Shown here: in pieces, positions 55,348-64,000 of the stretch
Numbering within the stretch: the first letter of the stretch is position 1
Layout of the letters: every line of letters begins with the position of its first letter
Assembly: GCA_014762635.1 (NCBI GenBank)
Contig: JABURR010000070.1
Coordinates: 1 to 64,000, forward strand
DNA from: Paracoccaceae bacterium
GTDB lineage: Bacteria; Pseudomonadota; Alphaproteobacteria; Rhodobacterales; Rhodobacteraceae
DNA: 64,000 nucleotides
Reading direction: 5' to 3'
Notes under the pieces: model-generated
Seen by the model: the letters and a program-made list of their open reading frames with translations, nothing else
Database searches by the model: none
Told to the model about the DNA's origin: nothing
Program-made: the position numbers and the translations under genes

Positions 55348-58300
55348 TCAGTAGTCCCGCTCGAAGAAGATACCGACGCTGCTTCCCCCGGTGTTGTCGA
55401 GCGAACCTTTCAGGGTGAGTGTCGGCGACAGGTCGAGGTTCAGGTCCACCTCGCTTGATCCGTCCGACCCCACGGTCACCTCGGTATAGATGTTGTCGGT
55501 CAGGTATTTGCCCGCGCTCACCTCCGTCGTGCCTTCGCCGCTGCCCGTAATATCAAGGTCATCCAACCCGAAGGTTTCACGCAGCCGTCCCACGGCTCCG
55601 GAGCCACCGCGCCCGGCCAGCGTCGCCACCGCCGAGGCCAGTCGCGCGGCCTGCAGGGGCGAGAGGTTCTGCACGTCGCGCCCGAAGAGCAGCTTGGCCA
55701 GAACCTCGTCCTGCGGCAGTTCCGGCTCCGACAGGAACAGGATTTCGGGTGAGGAGGCCGGCCCCTCGATCACGATGCTGATCCGCGTTTCCTCGACCTG
55801 GGTTCGCGCGACGAAACGGATATAGGGTTCGAAATTCCCCTCGAGCCGCGCAAGCCCCTCGTCCAACGCAAGCCGCTTGCCCAGGATGTCGAGGCGTCCG
55901 CGCAGAAGTTCGAACTGGCCGATGGGGATGATCTCGGCGCTGGTGCCGGTCAGCCGGATCTGGCCGCCCATCTCGGCGTCGAGACCGCGGCCCCGTACGA
56001 AGATCTGCGTTGGCGACCTCACGATCAGATCGAGCGGATAGACCACGCCCGGGCCACCTTTGCCGTCGGCGGGGCGGATCGCCCCCGCGCGCTGCCGTGT
56101 CTCGAACACCGGGGTGGGCTGGTTCACGTGTTCGATCTCGAGGATGTCCCCGAAGGAGCCGAACCCACCCGACGGGATCGTGATCTCCGTCTCGCTGAGG
56201 TCCACGCGGCCTTCGATCCTTGCGCCACCGGACAGCGGGCCGCGGACCGTGACCTTGCCATCCGCGCGGGTGTCGAACAGTTCCGGGTCGCTGACCGCGA
56301 ACCGGCGGGGGCGGATCTCGAGGTCGGCATTGAACGGCGGCGCAAGCTCTACCGGCCCGGACAATGCGACCCGGCCGCCTTCCTTCACGCTGGCTGTTGC
56401 GTCAACCTGTGCGCGGCCGGACGCGAGGTCGGCGCGGAGATCGACCTCGTTCAGCACCACGTTCAGCGTCGGGGCGACGAGCCGCGCATTCGTCGTGGTC
56501 ACGCGCCCCGAGATCGAGGAAATCGCGATCGGCCCGCGGACTGTGAGGTCCGCGCGCACGAGCCCATCCACCGAACGTGGCGCGATGAAGCGGTTGATCA
56601 GCGCGAGAGGGCCGCTGGCCGTGGCCTGCAGGTCCAACTCCCGCCGCGCAAGGTCAACTCCCCCGGTCACTCGGGTCGTCACCCCGCCCGCGCCGGTGCC
56701 GTCCACCAGAACCTCCATGTCATTGCCATCCAGATCCAACGTGCCGGCAAGTCCCACCGGCCCCGAAAGGCCCGAGACGAAATCGCCGATATTCGTAAGC
56801 TGCGAGCCGAAGGCGAACCCTCCGCCCTTGCTGACCAGGTCGCCACTGGCCCGCACGCGGAAGGCTGGGCCGTCGAAGCTGAAGAAATTCACGTGAAGCC
56901 CTTCCGCGTCCCGTGACAGAGAGAGGTCGAGTTGGGCATCGCCACGCAGGAGTCTGTCTGCCTCGGGCTGGCCCACGCGCAGGTTCTGGCTTGTGGCCGC
57001 AGCCTCCAGATCGAAGGTTCCGGCCAGAACGCGACCGCTGCCCGAAATCTTTGCCGCGACCGCACCGCCGAGACTGCGGCCCGTGGTCGCCGAGAAGCGA
57101 CCGGCGTCCTCGACCGACGTATCCAGGCGAAGCGCAACGTCGAGGTCGTCCTCGACGGGGGTCACGCTGGCCTCGGCACTGGCTGTGATCCCGGCGCCGG
57201 ACAATTCGAGTGAGGTCAGGCGGAACGGCTGTCCCTTCTGCCATTCCAGCGCGGCCGAACCGCTCAGATCACGACCTAGGGCCTCGGACTGCGCGCTGTC
57301 GTCCAGTTCGACCCCGAGCGCCGCGAAATCGAACGCCGCCGAGATGCCGTCCGCAAAGCCGCCATCGGGCGTGTCGAAACGCCCGATCCGCCCCGCGCCA
57401 TCGAGCGTGAGTTGTTCGATCGACAGCCCCGTGCGGGTGACGTTCGAAATCCGCGCGACGCCCAGCCAGCTATCGCCGCGCGCGGCGTCGAACCGGAGCG
57501 ACAGGCTCGCCCGGTCCACCCGCGTCGCCGGGCCGGGGATCGGCAGCACGACCGGGATGCCGTCCGGGTCGGCAATGGTGCCCGCGAGATCGATGAATTC
57601 CGGCAGCTTGTCCGGCCCGGTCCGCAACCGGCCTGTCAGCCGAAGCGTCCGCGTCCTGACGTCCAGGTCATCGATGCGCAGTCTCCCGTCCGAGAGCTTG
57701 GCGCCCGAGAGGTTGAGTTGGGCCGATGAGCCGAAGAACGGGCGGTAGTCCTCGGGCAGGATCGGCGCGATATCTCCGTCAAGCGCGGCCCGGAACAGCC
57801 GACGCGGCAGACCGTCCGACGACGGGCGCGTGACGGCCGTGCCGATGGTGCCCGTCACCCTGTCGATACCGTCGGTGGCAAGGCTCATGCTCAATTCGAA
57901 ATCCGACAGGGGCGCGTCGCCCGAGGCCTTCAGTCGAACTGCCGGACGTCCAGGCAGATCGAGCAGGCGCGCCGCGATTCCGTCGGCGGCTTCGTCCAGT
58001 TCCAGGTCGATCTTCAGGATATCCGTCGCGTTGGCATAAGCGACCTCGGCGGCAATGACGCCGGTCTTGTCGCCCGCGCGCTCTACGTCGAGCGTCGCTT
58101 CGCCTTCGCCGTCCGCAAGGCTCATGGCGCCGGAGAACTTGAATTCCACGGCTTCCCCGAGAATGGGTTCCCCGAGGCGAAGGCTCTCGGCGGAGATCTC
58201 TCCGATCGAGATCGACACAGGCAGTTCCGGGAGCTTGAACCCCTGTGCCTCGGGCGTGGGCAGGGCGCTTTCCTCCTCGCCGCCGCTGGGCAGTCGGTCG

Positions 58301-58611
58301 AGGATGATTTCCGCGGCACTGAGCGCGGTGACCTCCACGGCGCCGGACAGAAGCGCCGACCGGCTCCAGTCCAAGGTGGCGTCCTTGATCGTCAGCCAGA
58401 CGCCGGTGTCATCGGCCATTGTCAGCGTGTCGAGGTGCGCGCGCGAACTCAGCGCGCCTTCGAAGCCGGTGATCCTGACCTCGCGACCCGCTCCCGAAAG
58501 GTTGTCCTGCAGAAGCCGGGTCAGATAGCCCGGCCCATCATCATCCTGCGCGGCCCCGCTGATCGGCGCGAGCAGCGCGGCGGCAAGGAAGATGCGCAGA
58601 CCTCGTCGCAT
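55348..58611 (-). CDS. tamB: Translocation and assembly module protein TamB
   Basis: A 1,087-residue envelope-spanning protein with an N-terminal signal/anchor and repeated beta-strand segments characteristic of the TamB/AsmA-like group. The conserved C-terminal TamB domain includes ALDEGLARLEGNFEPYIRFVA, AGKYLTDNIYTEVTVGSDG and the end LKGSLDNTGGSSVGIFFERDY. It bridges the inner membrane to TamA and is implicated in outer-membrane protein and phospholipid transport. It overlaps tamA by one base (TGATG). Confidence 0.92.
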   Translation of the reverse strand: MRRGLRIFLAAALLAPISGAAQDDDGPGYLTRLLQDNLSGAGREVRITGFEGALSSRAHLDTLTMADDTGVWLTIKDATLDWSRSALLSGAVEVTALSAAEIILDRLPSGGEEESALPTPEAQGFKLPELPVSISIGEISAESLRLGEPILGEAVEFKFSGAMSLADGEGEATLDVERAGDKTGVIAAEVAYANATDILKIDLELDEAADGIAARLLDLPGRPAVRLKASGDAPLSDFELSMSLATDGIDRVTGTIGTAVTRPSSDGLPRRLFRAALDGDIAPILPEDYRPFFGSSAQLNLSGAKLSDGRLRIDDLDVRTRTLRLTGRLRTGPDKLPEFIDLAGTIADPDGIPVVLPIPGPATRVDRASLSLRFDAARGDSWLGVARISNVTRTGLSIEQLTLDGAGRIGRFDTPDGGFADGISAAFDFAALGVELDDSAQSEALGRDLSGSAALEWQKGQPFRLTSLELSGAGITASAEASVTPVEDDLDVALRLDTSVEDAGRFSATTGRSLGGAVAAKISGSGRVLAGTFDLEAAATSQNLRVGQPEADRLLRGDAQLDLSLSRDAEGLHVNFFSFDGPAFRVRASGDLVSKGGGFAFGSQLTNIGDFVSGLSGPVGLAGTLDLDGNDMEVLVDGTGAGGVTTRVTGGVDLARRELDLQATASGPLALINRFIAPRSVDGLVRADLTVRGPIAISSISGRVTTTNARLVAPTLNVVLNEVDLRADLASGRAQVDATASVKEGGRVALSGPVELAPPFNADLEIRPRRFAVSDPELFDTRADGKVTVRGPLSGGARIEGRVDLSETEITIPSGGFGSFGDILEIEHVNQPTPVFETRQRAGAIRPADGKGGPGVVYPLDLIVRSPTQIFVRGRGLDAEMGGQIRLTGTSAEIIPIGQFELLRGRLDILGKRLALDEGLARLEGNFEPYIRFVARTQVEETRISIVIEGPASSPEILFLSEPELPQDEVLAKLLFGRDVQNLSPLQAARLASAVATLAGRGGSGAVGRLRETFGLDDLDITGSGEGTTEVSAGKYLTDNIYTEVTVGSDGSSEVDLNLDLSPTLTLKGSLDNTGGSSVGIFFERDY

Positions 58612-60425
58612 CAGAAAGCCTGCCCGATCCCGATGTAAAGCTGGTAGCCATCGTCGGCAGTGCCGTCCAGCGGCTTGGCCAGGTCGACCCGGATCGGCCC
58701 GATCCCGGTGGCATAGCGCAGGCCGAGCCCGGCGCCGGAATGGCTGGGGCTATCCTGACCCAGGGCGCTGTCGGCCCCGATGCTGCCCCAGTCGTAGAAG
58801 CCGACGATGCCGATCTTTTCGGAGACATCCACCCGCAACTCGGTCGATAGCCCGAGGAAACTGCGCCCCCCGGTCACGTCGCCGCCGCCAAGGTCCACCC
58901 CGAGGGATTGGTAGGGCTGGCCGCGCACGGTACCGCCGCCGCCGGAATAGAACCGGAAATCGGGCGGCGTGGCGTCGATGGCGGCGTCGAAAACCGCGCC
59001 ATATTGCGCCCGGGCTGCCAGCACGACGCGACTATCCTTGCCGAAGCCCTGGTAGGCGCGCGCATCGGCAAAGAGGCGGGTGCCATCCTCGCCGTCCTCG
59101 ATGGCCCAGAACGGTTTCACCTCCGTGTCGAGGAAGAACCCCTTGGCCGGATCGAGCTTCCGGTCTCGCCGGTCCCAGGTTACGCCCATGGGAAGAGTCA
59201 GAAGCAGGAAGTTGCTTTTGCCGAATGCGTCCTCGACCCCGGCATAGCGCAGGCCGACCGCGGCGTCGGCTTCCAGTTGCTCGGAATAGATATGTGCGAG
59301 GCCCACCTCGGCATTGGCACCTTCAAGAGTGTAATCCGGTTCCTGCAGGTACTCGACATCGCCCTTGGCAAATAGCGACGTGTCCGGGTCGAAGGTGGCC
59401 GGGCGCCCGAACTCGACGCCGATCTTGTAGTCGGTCCCGCCTGTGTCGCCGTCGATGCCGGAAATCCGGCCGTCGATCCGGAAGCGTTCGGCGCCGCCCA
59501 GGAGGTTGCGATGCAGCCAGAAGCTTGAGACGGCGAACCCGTCGACAGTGGAATATTCGAAACCTGCGCCCTTCCTGCGGCGGCTTTCTTCCACAACCGA
59601 CAGGTCGAAATCGAGCGCACCGTCCGGGTTGGGCCCCTCACGAGGCGAAAGGGTGACGGAGCGGAACGCGCCGGTCCGACGAAGACGGTTGGCAATACGA
59701 CGCTGCTCTTCGGGAGAGTAGGTTTCGCCTTCGGGCAGGCCCGCGATCTCGTGGATGCGCTCGGTGCGGACCCGGCTGTTCCCAGAGATCGAAAGCGCGC
59801 CGAAGTCGAGCTTTGGCCCAGGTTCCAGGCTGATACCGACGTCGAGCCGGGCTGCTGCATGATCGGCCCTCAGCCGCTGCCCGGTTACCTCGGCCTGAGC
59901 GTGCCCCTCGGATTGCCAGCCCGAAATCGCGGCGGCCAGGGCATCGCGTACCACGGGGGCAGTGGCGACCTCTCCGGTTCGGAAGTCGTCGGGCAGACGG
60001 AACCCCTCGGGAAGTGGAGAGATATCGGCCTGTCCGAAGGTGAATTCCGCTCCGGCGATGATCTCGACCGTGACGGTGCCGATCCTGTCGGGCCGCTCCA
60101 GTGGCGAGATGTTCGCCGCTTCGCGCCCGTCGATCCGGATGGAGATCGACCCACCATAGCGCGCATAGGCGTAGAGCACTTCCAGCAACCGGCCGTAATC
60201 GGCCCGGGCGGCGGCGATGATTTCCTGGCTATCGGTGATCCTGCGTTTGCGCGCCGAGGCGACCAGCGAGGTGCGCTCCAGGTCGCGACGCAAGGCACGC
60301 GGCGCGTCGGGGGTCGAGAAGACCAGCCGATCGAAGGCATCCGCAGGCGCGGCCACGCCAAGCAGCAGCCCTGCGACGGCCATGGTCCGGCCCAGAGCCA
60401 GGACCGTGGTCAGGAATGTCTTCAT
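58611..60425 (-). CDS. tamA: Translocation and assembly module protein TamA
   Basis: A 604-residue Omp85-family outer-membrane protein. Residues 1-30 are a signal peptide (cleavage after ADA). POTRA-like domains span about 60-260 (YSPEEQRRIANRLRRTGAF), and the C-terminal beta-barrel includes GGGGTVRGQPYQSLG, the family's VRGY-like lid motif, ending in F. With TamB it forms the trans-envelope TAM complex. The gene is first of the pair; its 152-bp upstream region has no clear gene. Confidence 0.92.
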   Translation of the reverse strand: MKTFLTTVLALGRTMAVAGLLLGVAAPADAFDRLVFSTPDAPRALRRDLERTSLVASARKRRITDSQEIIAAARADYGRLLEVLYAYARYGGSISIRIDGREAANISPLERPDRIGTVTVEIIAGAEFTFGQADISPLPEGFRLPDDFRTGEVATAPVVRDALAAAISGWQSEGHAQAEVTGQRLRADHAAARLDVGISLEPGPKLDFGALSISGNSRVRTERIHEIAGLPEGETYSPEEQRRIANRLRRTGAFRSVTLSPREGPNPDGALDFDLSVVEESRRRKGAGFEYSTVDGFAVSSFWLHRNLLGGAERFRIDGRISGIDGDTGGTDYKIGVEFGRPATFDPDTSLFAKGDVEYLQEPDYTLEGANAEVGLAHIYSEQLEADAAVGLRYAGVEDAFGKSNFLLLTLPMGVTWDRRDRKLDPAKGFFLDTEVKPFWAIEDGEDGTRLFADARAYQGFGKDSRVVLAARAQYGAVFDAAIDATPPDFRFYSGGGGTVRGQPYQSLGVDLGGGDVTGGRSFLGLSTELRVDVSEKIGIVGFYDWGSIGADSALGQDSPSHSGAGLGLRYATGIGPIRVDLAKPLDGTADDGYQLYIGIGQAF

Positions 60426-60577
60426 CTCGCGTGCCCCCGAAGCTGCGACATGTCGATGTAGTCACCTCTGGCCCAAGCCCAAATAGCTTGTCTTTGATCT
60501 GGGGTCATGACTTCACGATATTTTCAGGAGTCTCAGGCGCCTGCCGGGATTTCGCAACCCGCAAAACGCGGTTCGCA

Positions 60578-61900
60578 TCATGACGGAGTTGGTTCTGAAG
60601 GTGGCGGGTTCAGCAAGGTGACCTCGCGCTGCGGGAAGGGCAGCGAGACCCCGTTTTCCTTGAACGCGTCCCAGAGCGCCAGGTAGACATTGCCCCGGAT
60701 GTTGGTCAGCCCGCCCGTGGGGTCGCGGATCCAGAAGCGCAGGATGTAGTCGACCGCGCTATCGCCGAAGCCGACGATATGGCAGACCGGGGGGCGATCG
60801 GGCAGGACCCGAGGGACGCCGCTGGCTGCCTTGATCGCAAGGCGGCGCACCAGGTGCGGATCGTCCTGGTAGGAGGTCCCGAAATAGATGTCGAGCCGCA
60901 CGAAATCGTTGGAATGGGACCAGTTCACCACCTGCCCGGTGATCAGGTCCTCGTTCGGGATCAGGTATTCCTTCCCGTCCCGGGTGGTGATCGAGACATA
61001 TCGCGCGCCCAGAGCGTTGATCCAGCCGAAGGTATCCCCAAGCGAGATCACGTCACCCGGCTTGATCGATTTGTCGAGCAGGATGATCACGCCCGACACC
61101 AGGTTCGACACGACCTTCTGCAGGCCGAAGCCGAGGCCGACGCCGATGGCACCGGAAAGAACCGCGAGGCCGGTGAGGTCGAAGCCAACTGCCTTCAGCC
61201 CGATGAAGAAGGCCGCGCCGTAAAGTGTGATCTGCAGCAGCTTGACCGCCAGCACCCGCATCGAGGGCGAGAGGTCTTCATTCTGGCGGATGCGCTCGCC
61301 GCTGGTCTGCGAAACCAGCCGCGCTGCGGTGAAGAGGATCCCCGTGACGATCAGCGCCTTGATGATCGCCAGAAGGGACAGGCGAAACTCACCGAACTGT
61401 ACCGCAACGGCGTCGAGAAAGACGGTCGCGGCCTCGACCATTCCAAGGTAGTAGAGCGTGACATAGATCCAGAGCCCCCAGGTCACCACGCGCCGCAGGA
61501 ACCGGTTGCGAACAAGGCGGGCGGCGAAACTGACAAGCAGCCAGGCCAGGCTGATCGTGGCCACCAGTACCAGGATGAACCGGCGCGAGGTGAAGGGCGT
61601 GACCTCGGCCATGATCCCCGCGGCAATCCAGGCGAAGGCCACGAAATAGATCAGGAACAGGCGCTTGTGCAAAACGACCAAGGTGCGCAGCCGCCACTTT
61701 GGCCACCCCTCCAGGGTGCGCATCCAGTCGTAGATGCGCTCGCTGGTCACCCGCTTCAGCAAGTAGGCCGCGGCGCCGCAGATCAGCAGGATGCCGTATT
61801 GGAGGAGCCGAGACGGCAGGAACATGTTGCGCGCATATAGCTCGATTGTCGCCAGAAGGCTGTCGGTCTGCTCGATAAGCGGCTGCAACTCGGTTTCCAT
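60578..61900 (-). CDS. MscS-family mechanosensitive ion channel protein
   Basis: A 440-residue MscS-like channel with five or six predicted helices. The pore-lining segment AIGVGLGFGLQKVVSNLVSG is the conserved MscS TM3, followed by the beta-domain (IKPGDVISLGDTFGWINALG, LIPNEDLITGQVVNW) and the C-terminal cytosolic domain. It is larger than E. coli MscS and belongs to the extended subfamily. The ATG at 61900 follows AGGTGGAGG; the earlier GTG at 61951 is unnecessary. Confidence 0.92.
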   Translation of the reverse strand: METELQPLIEQTDSLLATIELYARNMFLPSRLLQYGILLICGAAAYLLKRVTSERIYDWMRTLEGWPKWRLRTLVVLHKRLFLIYFVAFAWIAAGIMAEVTPFTSRRFILVLVATISLAWLLVSFAARLVRNRFLRRVVTWGLWIYVTLYYLGMVEAATVFLDAVAVQFGEFRLSLLAIIKALIVTGILFTAARLVSQTSGERIRQNEDLSPSMRVLAVKLLQITLYGAAFFIGLKAVGFDLTGLAVLSGAIGVGLGFGLQKVVSNLVSGVIILLDKSIKPGDVISLGDTFGWINALGARYVSITTRDGKEYLIPNEDLITGQVVNWSHSNDFVRLDIYFGTSYQDDPHLVRRLAIKAASGVPRVLPDRPPVCHIVGFGDSAVDYILRFWIRDPTGGLTNIRGNVYLALWDAFKENGVSLPFPQREVTLLNPPPSEPTPS

Positions 61901-62079
61901 TCGGGTCCTCCACCTGCGAGATTCGCACGCGACAGGCGTTCGGGCAAGCACTGGCGCAACCGCCTCTCTTGCTGATCTCGCGGCGCGGCCTTATTAGAAT
62001 GGCGATGACTCGGATTTTCGACATGGATGACCGCGCGCGCCTTCCCTGGCGTTTCTTTGGTGCGGCCCGTTCGGTCCGC

Positions 62080-62099
62080 GCCTGCCTATGATGGCAGGC
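62080..62099 (+). other. Hairpin in the leuC leader
   Basis: GCCTGCC-TATGAT-GGCAGGC is a perfect 7-bp stem 51 bp before the leuC start. It may be part of a leader controlling the leu genes, but no Leu-rich leader peptide or terminator-antiterminator pair is evident in the 249-bp upstream gap. Confidence 0.35.
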
Positions 62100-62149
62100 A
62101 CCCCGAATTCCGACCAACATCTCACGAAAAGTTTCTACGGGAGAGCTTC

Positions 62150-63556
62150 ATGACCGCCCCCAAGACCCTCTATGACAAGATCTGGGACGCCCATGTCGTC
62201 GAAGAATCCGATGACGGCACCTGCCTGCTCTATATCGACCGCCACCTCGTTCACGAGGTGACCAGCCCTCAGGCCTTCGAAGGCCTGCGCATGGCCGACC
62301 GCAAGGTGCGCGCACCGGAAAAGACCATCGCGGTACCGGACCACAACGTGCCCACCGATCCGACCCGGCTCTCGGGCATCAAGGATGAGCAGTCGCGCAT
62401 CCAGGTGGAGGCGCTGCGCCAGAACGCCAAGGATTTCGGGATCGAGATCTATGACGTCGACGACATCCGCCAGGGCATCGTCCATATCATCGGCCCCGAG
62501 CAGGGCTGGACCCAGCCCGGCATGACCATCGTCTGCGGCGACAGTCACACCGCGACCCATGGCGCCTTTGGCGCGCTGGCCCACGGTATCGGCACCTCGG
62601 AGGTTGAGCATGTTCTGGCCACCCAGACCCTGATCCAGAAAAAATCCAAGAACATGCTGGTCAAGGTCGAGGGCGAGCTGGCCCCCGGCGTGACCGCCAA
62701 GGACATCACGCTTTCGGTGATCGGCAAGACCGGAACCGCCGGCGGCACCGGCTACGTGATCGAATACGCGGGCTCGGCGATCCGTTCGCTCAGCATGGAA
62801 GGCCGGATGACCGTCTGCAACATGGCGATCGAAGGCGGCGCACGCGCGGGCCTGATCGCGCCGGATGAGAAGACCTTCGACTACGTCAAGGGTCGCCCCC
62901 ACGCGCCGAAGGGCGCCCAGTGGGAAGCCGCGATGGCCTATTGGCAGACCCTGAAAACCGACGAGGGCGCGCATTTCGACAAGGTGGTGGAACTCGATGC
63001 GTCCGAGATCGCGCCGGTCGTGACCTGGGGCACCTCGCCCGAGGACGTGCTGCCGATCACCGCGACCGTTCCCAACCCCGAGGATTTCTCGGGCGGCAAG
63101 GTCGAGGCCGCGCGCCGGTCGCTCGACTACATGGGTCTGACCCCGGGCCAGAAGCTTTCGGATGTCGAGATCGACACCGTCTTCATCGGATCCTGCACCA
63201 ACGGCCGGATCGAGGACCTGCGCGAAGTTGCCCGCGTCATGGAAGGCCGCAAGGTCAAGGATGGCGTGCGCGCGATGATCGTTCCGGGCTCGGGTCTCGT
63301 GCGCCTTCAGGCCGAAGAGGAAGGCATCGCCCAGAAGCTCATTGACGCCGGGTTCGACTGGCGCCTGGCGGGTTGCTCCATGTGCCTGGGCATGAACCCC
63401 GACCAGCTTGCCCCGGGTGAGCGCTGCGCCTCGACCTCGAACCGCAACTTCGAAGGCCGCCAGGGCTACAAGGGCCGCACCCACCTGGTGAGCCCGGCCA
63501 TGGCCGCCGCCGCCGCCGTGACCGGTCGTCTGACCGACGTTCGCGAACTGCTGTAA
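62150..63556 (+). CDS. leuC: 3-Isopropylmalate dehydratase large subunit
   Basis: A 468-residue aconitase-family subunit of leucine biosynthesis that isomerises 2- to 3-isopropylmalate. The 4Fe-4S cysteines are Cys349 (FIGSCTNGR), Cys409 and Cys412 ([11 protein letters not shown]). [20 protein letters not shown] is the conserved substrate loop. The ATG at 62150 ([13 protein letters not shown]) is the family start; the frame is open upstream without a site. leuD follows after 12 bp. Confidence 0.97.
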   Translation: MTAPKTLYDKIWDAHVVEESDDGTCLLYIDRHLVHEVTSPQAFEGLRMADRKVRAPEKTIAVPDHNVPTDPTRLSGIKDEQSRIQVEALRQNAKDFGIEIYDVDDIRQGIVHIIGPEQGWTQPGMTIVCGDSHTATHGAFGALAHGIGTSEVEHVLATQTLIQKKSKNMLVKVEGELAPGVTAKDITLSVIGKTGTAGGTGYVIEYAGSAIRSLSMEGRMTVCNMAIEGGARAGLIAPDEKTFDYVKGRPHAPKGAQWEAAMAYWQTLKTDEGAHFDKVVELDASEIAPVVTWGTSPEDVLPITATVPNPEDFSGGKVEAARRSLDYMGLTPGQKLSDVEIDTVFIGSCTNGRIEDLREVARVMEGRKVKDGVRAMIVPGSGLVRLQAEEEGIAQKLIDAGFDWRLAGCSMCLGMNPDQLAPGERCASTSNRNFEGRQGYKGRTHLVSPAMAAAAAVTGRLTDVRELL

Positions 63557-63568
63557 GGAGAACGCCCA

Positions 63569-64000
63569 ATGGAAAAGTTCGAAAAACTGAGCGGCGTCGC
63601 GGCGCCCATGCCCCTGGTCAATATCGACACCGACATGATCATCCCCAAGCAGTTCCTGAAGACGATCAAGCGCTCGGGCCTGGGCGTGAACCTGTTCCAG
63701 GAGATGCGCTATGATCAGGACGGGAACGAGATCCCCGATTTCGTGCTGAACAAGCCCGCCTATCGCAACGCCGAGATCCTCGTCGCAGGCGAAAACTTTG
63801 GCTGCGGCTCCAGCCGCGAGCACGCGCCATGGGCGATTCAGGATTTCGGAATCCGCTGCGTCATCGCGCCCAGCTTTGCCGACATCTTCTTCAACAACTG
63901 CTTCAAGAACGGCATCCTGCCGATCGCGCTGCCGCAGGAGCAGGTGGATATCCTGATGAAGGAAGCCGAGAAGGGCGAGAACGCACGGATCGAGGTGGAT
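63569..64000 (+). CDS. leuD: 3-Isopropylmalate dehydratase small subunit (partial)
   Basis: The first 144 codons of LeuD, cut by the window end (family length about 200). The start [20 protein letters not shown] follows AAGGAG. The active-site segment [15 protein letters not shown] (about 73-87) and [17 protein letters not shown] are diagnostic. It forms the swivelling domain that completes the LeuC active site. Confidence 0.95.
   Translation, partial: MEKFEKLSGVAAPMPLVNIDTDMIIPKQFLKTIKRSGLGVNLFQEMRYDQDGNEIPDFVLNKPAYRNAEILVAGENFGCGSSREHAPWAIQDFGIRCVIAPSFADIFFNNCFKNGILPIALPQEQVDILMKEAEKGENARIEVD

Noticed and set aside
61998-62090. A 30-codon frame before leuC as a possible leucine leader peptide
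   Set aside because: It has only two leucines and no codon run, and there is no terminator-antiterminator arrangement.
62135-63823. A 562-codon minus-strand open frame opposite leuC/leuD
   Set aside because: leuC and leuD are unambiguous. The antisense frame is rich in His/Asp/Val repeats typical of complementary codons.

Overview
The window is a high-GC, gene-dense chromosomal segment whose gene content and order point to a marine alphaproteobacterium of the Rhodobacteraceae/Roseobacter type. Supporting signs are a TRAP transporter joined to a 5-oxoprolinase operon, COQ9 divergent from rpsU, monomeric NADP-isocitrate dehydrogenase, L-malyl-CoA lyase, the DgcN/DgcA D-glutamate genes, and ftsEX-plsC beside a zinc-ribbon protein. 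No rRNA, tRNA, CRISPR array, insertion sequence or prophage was seen. The first and last genes run off the window.

Layout. 1-8.8 kb: end of an unknown gene, an SDR dehydrogenase, then a minus-strand operon (TRAP dctPQM, 5-oxoprolinase pxpBCA, iron alcohol dehydrogenase, thioesterase) with a divergent MarR-like regulator. 8.9-12.3 kb: glpD-glpK, glycerol catabolism. 12.6-18.7 kb: monomeric IDH, lysA and a TIGR02302 membrane protein. 18.7-23 kb: an acidic zinc-ribbon membrane protein divergent from ftsE-ftsX-plsC. 23-27 kb: quinone oxidoreductase, COQ9, rpsU, then an AT-richer pocket with three unrecognised small secreted or membrane proteins. 27-35.5 kb: aldR/ald, mscL, ytoQ, an unknown protein, a phosphoribosyltransferase, and pheT and pheS separated by 372 bp. 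35.5-39.2 kb: a surface-glycosylation cluster (GT39, GT2, methyltransferase-like protein, LAB_N protein). 39.3-44.6 kb: acetyltransferase, rplT-rpmI, pyk, N-formylglutamate amidohydrolase and small conserved genes. 44.6-49.7 kb: a D-amino-acid block (dgcN-dgcA-dat plus a homocysteine methyltransferase) divergent from mcl1. 49.7-62 kb: dapA, lytic transglycosylase, EamA exporter, mnmD with a divergent MnmC2-like FAD protein, tamB/tamA, MscS channel. 62-64 kb: leuC and the start of leuD.

How the genes work together. Several blocks handle amino-acid-derived carbon and nitrogen: 5-oxoproline (pxpABC with a TRAP importer), D-glutamate (DgcN acetylates it, DgcA racemises the product), D-amino acids (Dat) and alanine (Ald). 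Others serve the envelope: FtsEX, PlsC, TamAB, SLT, MscL, MscS and the glycosyltransferase cluster.

The most unusual non-coding signals are two dispersed intergenic repeats. One is a roughly 65-bp element with four CCGAT pentamers spaced exactly 11 bp apart, present after glpK and, inverted, between pheS and pheT. The other is a 19-bp palindrome found downstream of glpK and between dgcN and dgcA. The window also has many convergent gene pairs that abut or overlap with no room for a terminator.
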